Assembly: GCA_041752115.1 (NCBI GenBank)
Contig: JBGSHS010000143.1
Span: 1-64,000 of the forward strand
Direction: 5' to 3'
DNA: 64,000 nt
DNA from: JAJRVM01 sp041752115
GTDB taxonomy: Bacteria > Planctomycetota > Planctomycetia > Pirellulales > Pirellulaceae
Both the position numbers and the translations under genes were made by a program. The notes under the pieces are model-generated. The model searched no databases, had not been told where the DNA came from, and saw nothing but the letters and a program-made list of their open reading frames with translations. Below, piece after piece: positions 7,553 through 16,053 of this stretch (positions are counted from its first letter, which is position 1; each line of letters opens with the position of its first letter).

Positions 7553-10138
7553 ATGGGTGGGGCGGGGACCGACTGGGTCAACTCTGTCGCAGCCGCTGGC
7601 GACGGGGTGTATGCGGCCGGCATTTTTCGGGAGAGCGCTTCGTTCGGCAATACGACTTCGCCGCTCGCCACGCAGGGCGATGCCGATGCGTTCGTGGCCA
7701 AATTCGACAACACCACGGGCGCTTGCGTATGGCGCGCTGGTGCGGGCGGCGCAGGACTGGACTCTGCTTACGACATCGATGTGGATGCATCAGGTGCGGT
7801 CTTTGTCGTCGGGCAATTCGCGGGCACCGCTTCCTTCCCAGCTTCCGGGGGCACGACGCTGACGCTCACCGCGGTCGGCGACAACGATGCATTCGTCGGC
7901 AAACTGGACAGCCAGGGGTATTTTCAGTGGGTGCGCCAGGTGAGCAGCGCTGGGGTAGCCGTCGCCGGCAGCGTGGCCGTGGGGCTGGACAATACTGTTT
8001 ATGTGTCCGGCTGCTTCCGCGACGCCGACGCGTCGTTCGACGCCACGCACGTGCTCTCGAGCGAGGGAGCGGACGACCTGTACGTGGCGAAGTTACAGAG
8101 TAACGATGGCACGGTCCTCTGGGTCCGCCAGTTCGGCGGGCCGTCCACCGACTATGGCACGGGCCTGGCCGTCGGCGCCGACAACGCGGTCTATGTATGC
8201 GGCGACTTCGTGGGCACCCTGGATTTTGACGCGCATGTACTGACAAGCCAAGGCAGCCAGGATGCCTTCGTCGCCAAGATCAACGGGAGCGACGGACAGG
8301 TGCAGTGGGCCGCCGCGGCAGGCGGCAGCGGTTGGGAGGATGGCAATGCGGTGGCCGTTGACGGGAGCGGCCACGTCTACGTCACCGGCATGTTCACGAA
8401 CGTGGCGGACTTCGACCCAGGGCCCGGTGTGGCCCAGCTGGTGGCGCCCAGTTTCGACGGGTTCTTGTGGAAACTGGATGCCGACGGCCACTATGTGACC
8501 GCCAAACGGCTGGGCGGAACGGAGAATGACTATCCGCGGTCCGTCAATGTTGATGCCCAAGAGGATGCCTATGTTGCCGGGCATTACAGTTCACCGGTGG
8601 CGGACTTTCCTAACGGCACGCTCACGCTGGTGGGCACGACAGACATGTTCCTAGCGAAGTTGCCCGCGCAGACCCTCGAAACCCACGTCGTGGCGTTCGC
8701 CGACAGCTTCGAGAATGGCCAGTGGGACGGCAAATGGGTGCAGGACAGCCAGAAGGACTGGTATACGTCGGCGCAGCGCCGCACGCTGGGATTCTATGCG
8801 GCCGAAGTGGATGGCGCGGCCAGCGATGCCACGCTCACGGTCGCGAATCCGATTAGCTTGGCCCTCTATGGCAGCGCCGAGTTGACCTTCAACTGGTACT
8901 TGGAAGCCAGCTTTGATGTCGGCGAATACCTGGCTGTGGACTTCTACAACGGCAGCAGTTGGACCGAGGTGGCGCGCCTCCGCGGTGATGTAGACGCGGA
9001 AGAGGTCTGGCACAGCAAGACGATCGCGCTGGATGCCGCCTACTTGAACGCTAGTTTCAAGTTCCGATTCCGCGCCAAGGTGAGCGGCTCAGACGAGGAT
9101 GCCAACGTTGACAACGTCCAGTTGGTCGCCACGAGCCTGTCCGATGTGCCGCCACCGACTGCCACCCTGGCCATCGATGATGTGTCGAAGAACGAGGGGC
9201 GCAGCGGCACGACGAACTTCACCTTCACGGTGACGCGCAGCGGCAGCACGTTGGCGACGACCACCGTCCACTATGCGACCGCCGACGGAACGGCCGTCGT
9301 CGGCACCGACTACAATGCGGCCAGCGGCACGCTCACCTTTGCTCCGGGCGTCGTCACGCAAACGATCGTCGTGGGTGTGAAAGGTGATCGCACGACGGAA
9401 GGGAATGAGACCTTCTTGGTGCGCCTCAGTGACGTGACGAACGCGACCCTCACCGACGGCGAGGGGATGGGCACGATCGTCAATGACGACAATGCCTTAA
9501 TGGCAGGATTCACTGAAGCGGGTGGCGCACAGGGCGTAACCTTGGCCCAGGTCCAGCACCTGCTGCCGCTGGCCGCGGCCCTCTGGACCAGACAGACGCA
9601 TGCACTTCTGCCCAGTGACCTGCAACTGGAACTGGATGACCTGCCCTCCGGCCAGCTGGGTGTGTCCTTCGATCATACGGTCGTGCTGGATACCAACGCC
9701 AACGGAGCGGGTTGGGATGTGGAGGGCAGCCCAGCGGGAATGGGCCGCGTCGATTTGCTGACGGTCCTGTCCCACGAGATCGGTCATGTGTTGGGTTACG
9801 AGCACAGCGCCAATGCGGACGACCTGATGGCCGCCACCCTGCCGGCCGGTACGCGACGCTGGTCGGAGCTGGTTTCCGGGGTGGAAGCACCGGTACGAGC
9901 CGAGAGGCGATGGGAGGTGTTGCCGTCTAACTTGGTCGATCAGGCCCTGCTGTCGGGCCGATTGACCGGCGACACGCAGGCCGACCACGAGTCGTGGCTG
10001 CTCCCGCTGGTCCTCACAGCAAACGTGGATCGGCCACGCTTGCCTTCGGACGCTGGGCACGGACCGACCTGCGCGGATGAGGACACTGCACTCGTGGACG
10101 AGGAACTGCTGGACCTGATCGCGGCGAGCCAGGAGTAG
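7553..10138 (+). CDS. SBBP/beta-propeller, Calx-beta and matrixin-like metalloprotease protein, N-terminus missing
   Basis: At least 861 residues. The first ~370 are repeats of about 48 residues of the SBBP type (DAFVAKFDNTTGACVWRAG, ... VAVDGSGHVYVTGMF), forming a beta-propeller. A jelly-roll-like segment (FADSFENGQWDGKWVQDS) follows, then a Calx-beta domain around 545-640 (TVHYATADGTAVVGTDY), then a zinc-binding HEIGHVLGYEH near residue 745. Such proteins are secreted or surface-attached in planctomycetes. The same frame is open and clearly coding back to about 7400 (DPSAVGFAGSSYDQGSQGYVAKYGPDG) but holds no start codon or signal peptide before a stop at 7340. The gene therefore looks 5'-truncated and may be a pseudogene. 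Confidence 0.75.
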   Translation: MGGAGTDWVNSVAAAGDGVYAAGIFRESASFGNTTSPLATQGDADAFVAKFDNTTGACVWRAGAGGAGLDSAYDIDVDASGAVFVVGQFAGTASFPASGGTTLTLTAVGDNDAFVGKLDSQGYFQWVRQVSSAGVAVAGSVAVGLDNTVYVSGCFRDADASFDATHVLSSEGADDLYVAKLQSNDGTVLWVRQFGGPSTDYGTGLAVGADNAVYVCGDFVGTLDFDAHVLTSQGSQDAFVAKINGSDGQVQWAAAAGGSGWEDGNAVAVDGSGHVYVTGMFTNVADFDPGPGVAQLVAPSFDGFLWKLDADGHYVTAKRLGGTENDYPRSVNVDAQEDAYVAGHYSSPVADFPNGTLTLVGTTDMFLAKLPAQTLETHVVAFADSFENGQWDGKWVQDSQKDWYTSAQRRTLGFYAAEVDGAASDATLTVANPISLALYGSAELTFNWYLEASFDVGEYLAVDFYNGSSWTEVARLRGDVDAEEVWHSKTIALDAAYLNASFKFRFRAKVSGSDEDANVDNVQLVATSLSDVPPPTATLAIDDVSKNEGRSGTTNFTFTVTRSGSTLATTTVHYATADGTAVVGTDYNAASGTLTFAPGVVTQTIVVGVKGDRTTEGNETFLVRLSDVTNATLTDGEGMGTIVNDDNALMAGFTEAGGAQGVTLAQVQHLLPLAAALWTRQTHALLPSDLQLELDDLPSGQLGVSFDHTVVLDTNANGAGWDVEGSPAGMGRVDLLTVLSHEIGHVLGYEHSANADDLMAATLPAGTRRWSELVSGVEAPVRAERRWEVLPSNLVDQALLSGRLTGDTQADHESWLLPLVLTANVDRPRLPSDAGHGPTCADEDTALVDEELLDLIAASQE

Positions 10139-10161
10139 CCGATCGCTTCCTACTGGCTGGC

Positions 10162-10467
10162 TTGCACTTGTCTCTCACGACACACCAGGTCCTGCACGGG
10201 CGGGGCTTGGTGTGTTGGCTTCCGGATGCCATGGTGCCAAAGAGCGTCGATGTGCAGGCTCAGGTCTTGGTCGTACGTCCTGACGCGCATAATCGGTTGA
10301 CCCCCGAGCAGGCCGCAAAACTGCTCTCTGCCGCCGCGAAGGTGCAGATTCCCGTGGAGCACATTACTCAAGACATCGCGGCTGGCGCGCCAACGCACGC
10401 GGATGGCACGATCAGCTTGGTGCAGTATGCCGCGTGGATCGTACGGGAGTTGGCACATGGCGACTGA
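10162..10467 (+). CDS. Small phage-like protein, possibly 5'-truncated
   Basis: Residues 45-101 of this frame (LTPEQAAKLLSAAAKVQIPVEH ... DGTISLVQYAAWIVRELAHGD) look genuine. They resemble the N-terminal part of the next gene (DGRYVDLLRYVAWLVQ), suggesting a small DNA-binding or terminase-associated subunit. The first ~44 codons run antisense across the recombinase scrap, so the true start is probably lost or later. The stop overlaps the start of the terminase-like gene by 11 bp. Confidence 0.45.
   Translation: MHLSLTTHQVLHGRGLVCWLPDAMVPKSVDVQAQVLVVRPDAHNRLTPEQAAKLLSAAAKVQIPVEHITQDIAAGAPTHADGTISLVQYAAWIVRELAHGD
10210..10297 (-). pseudogene. Serine-recombinase N-terminal scrap (left, inverted)
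   Basis: Read on the minus strand this encodes TYDQDLSLHIDALWHHGI, matching the start of serine resolvases (GYARVSTDDQDLSLQxDAL), with a frameshift in the preceding YARV segment. It is homologous to the plus-strand scrap at 13199-13255. Only about 20 to 30 codons survive. It faces away from the cassette it borders. Confidence 0.55.
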
Positions 10468-11305
10468 TCCGCGACGCATGAGGCCCAGCGAACTGTGTCG
10501 CCTGCTCAACTCGACACCGCTGGGCGAAGTGATCAACGAGCGGCAACTGCATCGCCATCGCACGCGCGCGGGTCTGCGCATCGGCGATGGTCGGTACGTG
10601 GACCTGTTACGCTATGTGGCGTGGCTGGTGCAAACGCGTCATACGCCGCGCCCCACTCCTGATGCCGATCCGTACGGGACGCTCAAGGAGCGGGCGCGCG
10701 CCCGGAATGCGGCGATTGCGCTGGCAGGCCGCGACATTGGCGAACTGCCACCGATCGCCAATCCGGACCGTAAGGCTCGCGCCGCATCGGACTTTCGATA
10801 CTTCTGTGAGTCGTACTTCCCGCTGACATTTCATCTGCCCTGGTCGCCGGATCACCTGAAAGTGATCGGTCGTATTGAACAGGCCGTGCTGCGCGGTGGC
10901 CTGTTTGCGTTGGCCATGCCACGTGGATCGGGGAAAACGACTGTCTGTGAATGTGCCTGCATCTGGGCCGTGCTCAACGGTCATCGTGAGTTCGTCTGTC
11001 TGATCGGCTCAGACGAAGGGCATGCCATGGATATGCTCGAGTCCATCAAAATGGAGCTCGACGGCAACGAACGGCTATTGGCCGACTATCCGGAAGTCGT
11101 CTATCCCATTCAAGCTTTGGATGGGATCGCGAATCGCTGTAACGGCCAGCTCTATCAGGGGCAACGGACCCACATCGGCTGGACCGCGCGCGAAGTCGTG
11201 CTGCCGACCATGCCGGGCAGTGTGGCCAGCGGCGCCATCATCAAGGTGGCTGGTAGCCTCTGCCCTATGAGACATCGCCGTCGCTTGGTGGTTAGCACGA
11301 CCTGA
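10457..11305 (+). CDS. Phage terminase large-subunit-like ATPase, C-terminally truncated
   Basis: A 282-residue protein with an N-terminal helical domain (MRPSELCRLLNSTPLGEV), then FRYFCESYFPLTFHLPWSPDHLKVIGRIEQAV and a Walker A loop AMPRGSGKTT near residues 153-162. This is the order seen in large terminases that package phage DNA. The ATPase region continues to GSVASGAIIKVAG, where other terminases go on to a nuclease domain. Here the frame ends within about 20 unrelated residues, so the nuclease part is missing. The ATG at 10457 overlaps the end of the preceding gene. Probably a remnant, or an ATPase re-used in a small element. Confidence 0.7.
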   Translation: MATDPRRMRPSELCRLLNSTPLGEVINERQLHRHRTRAGLRIGDGRYVDLLRYVAWLVQTRHTPRPTPDADPYGTLKERARARNAAIALAGRDIGELPPIANPDRKARAASDFRYFCESYFPLTFHLPWSPDHLKVIGRIEQAVLRGGLFALAMPRGSGKTTVCECACIWAVLNGHREFVCLIGSDEGHAMDMLESIKMELDGNERLLADYPEVVYPIQALDGIANRCNGQLYQGQRTHIGWTAREVVLPTMPGSVASGAIIKVAGSLCPMRHRRRLVVSTT

Positions 11306-11373
11306 GTCAAAGAGGTTCCACTCAACAGTTACCCACGCAGGTACCGGGCTGGCACATTTGTGCTTTTATCCAA

Positions 11374-12255
11374 ATGGACTTTGCCGGCAACTGCCTGTTC
11401 TGTCATCGCACGCGCGACAAGTTCCGCTGGCCCGGTGGGCACATCGATGGTCAGGAAGTGCAGAACGCCTACATGACGGGCCAGTGGTATGGACACGTGG
11501 AGCGCATCCCCAATCTCCCCCACGAAGACTTCGCGCATGACATGCTGCAGTACAGCGACGAGCTGTTGCGCCCCGAGCTGCACTTCCAGTTCATCGACGG
11601 TCCGGCCGGCTGGTGCCGCGCGCTCTGGGACCAGGTGTACCTGGCCAACGAGTATGCCGTCCCGCCACAGTTCACAGAGGGGGACGTGATTCTCGACATC
11701 GGCGCGCATGTGGGTGCCTTCACGCGAGCCTGCCTGCGTCGCGGTGCGGGACACGTGGTGGCCGTGGAACCATTGGCGGCGAACGTCACCTGCCTCCAAC
11801 ACAACATTGGCGGCTACGAGAGTCGTGTGACGATCCGGAATGTGGCCGCCTGGGATACGGACACGACGTTGGTGCTCAACGAGGCTTCCTGTCACGAGCC
11901 GGGCAACACGTCCACGTTCTCTGCGTTCTTGCCAGCGGCAGAACAAGGCTGGGAAGTGCAGGCTGTCAGCATCGACACGTTAATCGTCGAGGCCTGCTCG
12001 ACCTCGCCACGTGGCCGCGTGCGACTCTTGAAGATCGATGCCGAAGGTGCCGAGTATCCCACGCTGCTCACGGCCGAAAAGCTGCACTTGGTCGACGAGA
12101 TCTGTGGCGAGTCGCACAACAACGTGCCGTGGCAGGATGACCTGCCCGGCATCGCAGGGCTCACGCATCGGCTCGAGGGGCAGGGCTTCATCGTCACCCA
12201 CATCGACAACGGTCCCAACACCAGCATCTTTTGGGCGCGGAGGCAGCCATGCTGA
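11374..12255 (+). CDS. FkbM-family SAM-dependent methyltransferase
   Basis: A 293-residue protein. SAM-binding motif I is VILDIGAHVGAFT (residues 105-117), followed by VVAVEPLAANV and the family hallmark LLKIDAEGAEY (218-228). FkbM enzymes O-methylate sugars or small molecules. The first ~100 residues, including CLFCHRTRDKFRWPGG, are an extension whose role is unclear. The stop overlaps the ATG of the radical SAM gene (ATGCTGA), so the two are translationally coupled and may act on one substrate. The substrate is unknown. Confidence 0.82.
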   Translation: MDFAGNCLFCHRTRDKFRWPGGHIDGQEVQNAYMTGQWYGHVERIPNLPHEDFAHDMLQYSDELLRPELHFQFIDGPAGWCRALWDQVYLANEYAVPPQFTEGDVILDIGAHVGAFTRACLRRGAGHVVAVEPLAANVTCLQHNIGGYESRVTIRNVAAWDTDTTLVLNEASCHEPGNTSTFSAFLPAAEQGWEVQAVSIDTLIVEACSTSPRGRVRLLKIDAEGAEYPTLLTAEKLHLVDEICGESHNNVPWQDDLPGIAGLTHRLEGQGFIVTHIDNGPNTSIFWARRQPC

Positions 12256-13094
12256 AGTCGGCCATCTGGTGGACCACCATGGCATGCAATTTCAAGTGCA
12301 AGTACTGCTGGGAAGTGCAGGCTCAGGAGCGGGGCGAATTCAAGCCCGTGCCGTTTCGTCCGGCACAGGACTGGCTCGAAGCCTGGAATCGTCTGCGCCC
12401 GCAGCTTCTGGACATCACGGGCGGCGAACCGTTCTTGATGCCCGACTTGCTCGACGTACTCATCGGCTTGGATCCGACCATCCGCGTGGCCATCACGTCA
12501 AATCTGTCGCACCCGCTGCTGGACTTCGTGAAGCACGTGAGCCCCGAGCGTGTGATCAACATGACGGCCAGTTTTCATCCCATGGAGAACGGCACGCGCA
12601 CGCATCCCATGAATCCGGAGGTCTTCGTTGGCCGCTGTCTTTTCCTACAGAACCACGGCTTCAATCTAACCGTGAACGTCGTTGCCTGGCCCGAGCAGAT
12701 GTACCTGATCCCGGCCTGGGCCGAGATGTTTCGTTCCCACGGCCTGCGGTTCCACGTCGATCCGTATTCGTCGATCGCGTACTACCAGTACGAGTACTCG
12801 GAGGCTGAACGACGGTTCCTGGAGCCCTGGATCTGGGAGAATCGCCTAGCAGGATTGAAATCCGTGAAGCCCGACGCTCCCATCACAGTGCTGTGTTCTG
12901 GCGGCGTCGACCACATCAACGTCCAGCCCGACGGCTCGGCATGGCGATGCATTCTGGAACGGCAACTTGCGATCAACCCGCTGGGAAACGTGTTTGATCC
13001 CGGATTCGAGCTACTTCAGTCACCGCTATCGTGCGCCGAATCCTGGCAGTGCCCCGCATGTGACCGGGACAAGGTCACCATCATCACGAACTGA
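12249..13094 (+). CDS. Radical SAM protein with C-terminal cysteine cluster
   Basis: A 281-residue protein with the radical SAM motif CNFKCKYC (Cys 13, 17, 20; CxxxCxxC) binding a 4Fe-4S cluster, and the SAM-contacting GGEP (DITGGEPFLMPDLL). The C-terminal end carries a twitch/SPASM-like set of cysteines: VLCSGGVDH, AWRCILER, SCAESWQCPACD. That set suggests an auxiliary iron-sulfur cluster, as in enzymes that modify peptides or sugars. The 7-bp overlap with the FkbM gene supports a two-step modification. No precursor peptide is seen nearby. Substrate unknown. Confidence 0.82.
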   Translation: MLKSAIWWTTMACNFKCKYCWEVQAQERGEFKPVPFRPAQDWLEAWNRLRPQLLDITGGEPFLMPDLLDVLIGLDPTIRVAITSNLSHPLLDFVKHVSPERVINMTASFHPMENGTRTHPMNPEVFVGRCLFLQNHGFNLTVNVVAWPEQMYLIPAWAEMFRSHGLRFHVDPYSSIAYYQYEYSEAERRFLEPWIWENRLAGLKSVKPDAPITVLCSGGVDHINVQPDGSAWRCILERQLAINPLGNVFDPGFELLQSPLSCAESWQCPACDRDKVTIITN

Positions 13095-13198
13095 CAAACT
13101 CGGCAGTGCTCCCCACTCACTCTCAGGACCCATCATCTTCATGAGCAGCCCATTGCCCGTCTCTGTGTTGGAGCAACCGAGTCCGGCTTCGCGCCTTT

Positions 13199-13255
13199 TT
13201 GGTTACGCTCGCGTGTCCACCGACGACCAGGACTTGAGCCTGCAAATCGACGCAC
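13199..13255 (+). pseudogene. Serine-recombinase N-terminal scrap (right)
   Basis: The plus strand encodes FGYARVSTDDQDLSLQIDA, the conserved opening of serine resolvases including the catalytic-serine region (ARVST). The match ends abruptly at about 13255, where an Rhs core reading in another frame begins. It is the inverted partner of the scrap near 10210-10297. Confidence 0.65.
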
Positions 13256-13331
13256 CGCTCGGTACTACGATGCTGCCGTCGGCCGGTGGGGCAGTGAAGA
13301 TCCGCTGGGCTTCGCGGCGGGCGATGCGAAT

Positions 13332-14075
13332 GTGGGGCGGTATGTTGCCAATTCCGCAACTGCCTCAATTGACCCTTCCGGATTGGAGCCTTATCGCGGA
13401 TACTGGCCTGGAGTTGGAAGTGTCTTCAAGGGTTATTGGAACGCTGGCAAGAACATGGTTGGAGGCGTGATCCATGTCGGCCTGCATCCGATTCAGACCG
13501 TAAAAGGCGTCGGTAGCGCGATTCGACATCCGATTAGGACGGTCATTGCGATTAAGGACGATGTTGTTGAGAAGAGCGGATCACTGGAAGGGCAGGGGGA
13601 ACTCGTCGGCGACGTATTGATCACGGTAGCAACCGCCGGCACTGCCAAGGCTATCGGAGAAATCGGCAAGGTAGCTCAACTGATCAAGAAGATCGACAGG
13701 TTCCTTCCCGGCGAGGCTGCCAAAGTGGAGAAGGGAGTATTTGGTCGTCGTTCCGTTGGTGCGGCGGAGAATCCAATTCGAACGAGCGATGTTCGAATCA
13801 GAGATCTGAATCCTCTTGATGATTCCGCGCATCGTGCCGCACGGCCTGGTCTTCGTCAGCTAACGGATGACGAGTTATTGAACTCCGCTCGCAATCCTGT
13901 AAACGGCGATACACTTGCCAGGAACACGCGAACAGGAAAACTACATGACGGCAATGGGCGTGCAATCGAATTGCAGCGTCGCGCCGCAGACCCCACTAGC
14001 AGAATTTCACCTGATGATCTTGTACCCGTCGAGGACTACACACCTGACACCTCTATGTTTTGGGATCTCGATTAA
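13332..14075 (+). CDS. Rhs C-terminal tip with unrecognised toxin domain
   Basis: The open frame begins in the Rhs core: from 13260 it reads RYYDAAVGRWGSEDPLGFAAGD, then RYVANSATASIDPSGL, the conserved end of Rhs core repeats. A GTG at 13332 is the first usable start, but the real gene was much longer and is cut at about 13258 by fusion to a recombinase scrap. After the core comes a hydrophobic/glycine-rich pretoxin segment, then an unrecognised C-terminal domain with LTDDELLNSARNPVNGDTL, TRTGKLHDGNGRAIELQRRA and DLVPVEDYTPD. No known nuclease motif is seen. A small gene overlapping the stop (TAATG) is the likely immunity gene. Confidence 0.65.
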   Translation: MGRYVANSATASIDPSGLEPYRGYWPGVGSVFKGYWNAGKNMVGGVIHVGLHPIQTVKGVGSAIRHPIRTVIAIKDDVVEKSGSLEGQGELVGDVLITVATAGTAKAIGEIGKVAQLIKKIDRFLPGEAAKVEKGVFGRRSVGAAENPIRTSDVRIRDLNPLDDSAHRAARPGLRQLTDDELLNSARNPVNGDTLARNTRTGKLHDGNGRAIELQRRAADPTSRISPDDLVPVEDYTPDTSMFWDLD

Positions 14076-14338
14076 TGGATGACAAGTCGAAAGTGCTCTA
14101 TTTGTTGCATTTCGGGCTAGTTGACATACGCAATGCGGAAGATATTCGCATAGCCTCACGACTTGCGGATCTGTTCCATACTGTACCGCTTAAGATTGAC
14201 CGTGCGATTGGTGGCCAGGCCAGGTTCGAGGAGATAATGCACGATATTGCACTTCTTGCGAAGGAACTTGGGTTGGAAAGGTGGCTGAATACCCAGCTCG
14301 CTCGTTGCGACAATCGCTCAAAATCGCATAGCGAGTGA
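14075..14338 (+). CDS. Putative immunity protein for the Rhs tip
   Basis: An 87-residue, probably helical protein (MDDKSKVLYLLHFGLVDIRN, ARFEEIMHDIALLAKELGLERWL). Its ATG overlaps the upstream toxin stop in TAATG, the tight coupling typical of toxin and immunity genes. I do not recognise a family. The role is inferred from position, size and lack of any signal peptide. Confidence 0.55.
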   Translation: MDDKSKVLYLLHFGLVDIRNAEDIRIASRLADLFHTVPLKIDRAIGGQARFEEIMHDIALLAKELGLERWLNTQLARCDNRSKSHSE

Positions 14339-14604
14339 CGAAAATGAGCCAAGGTTTCATGGATTATTCGGCGTTACGAAATAGATAGAGGTCAGGGGGG
14401 CGTCGGCGTAAGCCGGAGATAGGTAGCGAATGCAAGTGTCGTATAAGGTAAGACCTGGCCAGTCGCCTTGGCCCTAAGTGTGCGAGCCGACGGACTTTTG
14501 CTATGAATCTTTGGGCACTGGCATGTGCAGGGGACAGTGCGTGTCCGCGGTGCGGGTTGTGCCGAACAGGATCGTTCCTCGCAGGCCTTGCTGCCCACAT
14601 CGGC

Positions 14605-14827
14605 TGTTAACTCGGCTGTCGAAAGTTCGAACCCCCCCGACAGATGACCGAATCTGCTGACAGAATCACTGCGTCCGCGTTAACCAGACTGTACGCAGTT
14701 CGATACCGGTTCCTTTCGTTTTGAGGGGGACCGAATGGGTATCGAACTCAGTAAGTTGTGTACAGCAAATTGGTTGCGCCGCGAGAAAAAGAGAGTATTG
14801 TTACGAAAAGGGGTTCCTTTCGGGGAG
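14605..14827 (+). repeat. Dispersed repeat, 5'-shortened copy C
   Basis: 223 bp matching the right part of copies B and D, from TGTTAACTCGG to GGTTCCTTTCGGGGAG. It holds a perfect inverted repeat with arms AGTTCGATACC (14697-14707) and GGTATCGAACT (14738-14748), a CTGTCG/CGACAG pair to its left, and a 3' hairpin CGAAAAGG ... CCTTTCG. The sequence to the right continues mid-gene in an adhesin fragment, as if the element replaced or interrupted that gene's 5' part. Confidence 0.75.
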
Positions 14828-15426
14828 GGATTCAGCGCTGGATGCGTTGGCCAGAATGGACAATGTGACGGTGACCGGCAATGCGGGCGGGCCGTGGACG
14901 GTGACGTTTGGCGGATCGCAAGCCAATACCAATGTGTCACGCATGGGTGGCGATGCCACGGCGGCCACGACTGGGACGCTCGTGCGGACGCTCAGCTATA
15001 CGTAATGATGCCGAAGGCAATCGCCTGACTCGCACGAAAACGGCCACGGGGGAAGTGACTGAGTACACCGGGGACTACCACAATCGTTTGACGAAGGTCA
15101 CGGAGAAGAACTCGCAGGGCACGGTCACCCAGGTGGTCGAGTACATCGATGACGTGTTCAATCGCCGTATCGGCCGAAAGATCGGCACATCGGCCCCGTT
15201 CGACATGGCCAACGCCGTGATCGAACGGTACGTGCTCGACGACATCCACAATGGTCTCACGTCCGCCGATGGCGGCAACGTCGTGCTGGACTTCGTGGAC
15301 ACGGACGGTAGCGGCGCTCAGGCCATCGCCATGTCGAAACGATACCTGTTTGGCGAGGCGGTCGATCAGTTGTTTGCCCAAGAGGATCTGTCCAAGACGC
15401 TGGGTGACACCAGCCGCAAGCAATGA
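14828..15426 (+). pseudogene. Adhesin/YD-repeat gene remnant with frameshift
   Basis: The first part reads SALDALARMDNVTVTGNAGGP ... GTLVRTLSYT, typical of long planctomycete surface proteins, and stops at 15003-15005. Shifting frame at that point continues it as NDAEGNRLTRTKTATGEVTEY, then YD/Rhs-type repeats to YLFGEAVDQLFAQEDLSKTLGDTSRKQ. One small indel near 15001-15004 would restore a continuous protein. Both ends are missing: copy C of the repeat is on the left and a premature stop at 15424 on the right. Non-functional. Confidence 0.75.
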
Positions 15427-15462
15427 TATGACAATATTATGTCACCATAGCCCGGCAAAATA

Positions 15463-15666
15463 TCACAATTTAACCAATTCAGCTTTGACTGGTTCGACTT
15501 GCGAAAACCGGTCTAACGCTTCGTTCATTGCCAGGAGTTCTTCGACGGGGATTTCCGCCGCTGGATCGACATCCGACAAGGGGACCCGCTGCCGACCGCC
15601 GCCATGCCGCAGCCGCTGCTTCCGCCTCGCCCTATCGATCAGTATTTGCCGCATCGCCTCGGCCAA
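15463..15666 (-). pseudogene. ECF sigma factor fragment (Sig-70_X6-like)
   Basis: The minus strand reads LAEAMRQILIDRARRKQRLRHGGGRQRVPLSDVD ... LLAMNEALDRF ... PVKAELVKL, matching the linker between regions 2 and 4 in the planctomycete Sig-70_X6 ECF sigma family. Region 2 upstream and the region 4 helix-turn-helix downstream are absent. The frame stays open upstream to about 15720 but without the expected sequence. It is a leftover of a sigma gene. Confidence 0.7.
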
Positions 15667-15720
15667 GACGCCTCGGATGCAACGCTCACGCTTAAACGCA
15701 CATTCGCGTTAACCGGATGG

Positions 15721-16053
15721 GTGCCGGTTTCTTAGAAGGTTGCTACCGCTTGGGCAGGACCGAAAGCAACGCCAACTCGCCAAGTCATGCCGCGACAACG
15801 GCTTCCGGGATCAGGTCGCGCGCGAGTTTGTTCGAAGAAGGTCGTGCACGGGGGAGACCGTGCACCTTCGTGCCCCCGCAGCTACGCCGATTGAGGTTTC
15901 AGGGGCAACAACTACCGAGTATCCCCTCGGAAACCGCGATCAAGCGTTCACGTTCTTCGAGGGGGGGCTTCCTGGAAACACTCAGCAAGTTCGCACACAA
16001 TCCGCCCCAGTCCCTTTAAAATCACGACCATGCACACCACCGTTGCTAACGTG
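15721..16053. other. Intergenic stretch, no gene seen
   Basis: Small open frames on the plus strand lack domains. It contains a C-run and G-run pair near 15957-15970 but no convincing RNA gene, promoter or repeat. Confidence 0.4.
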
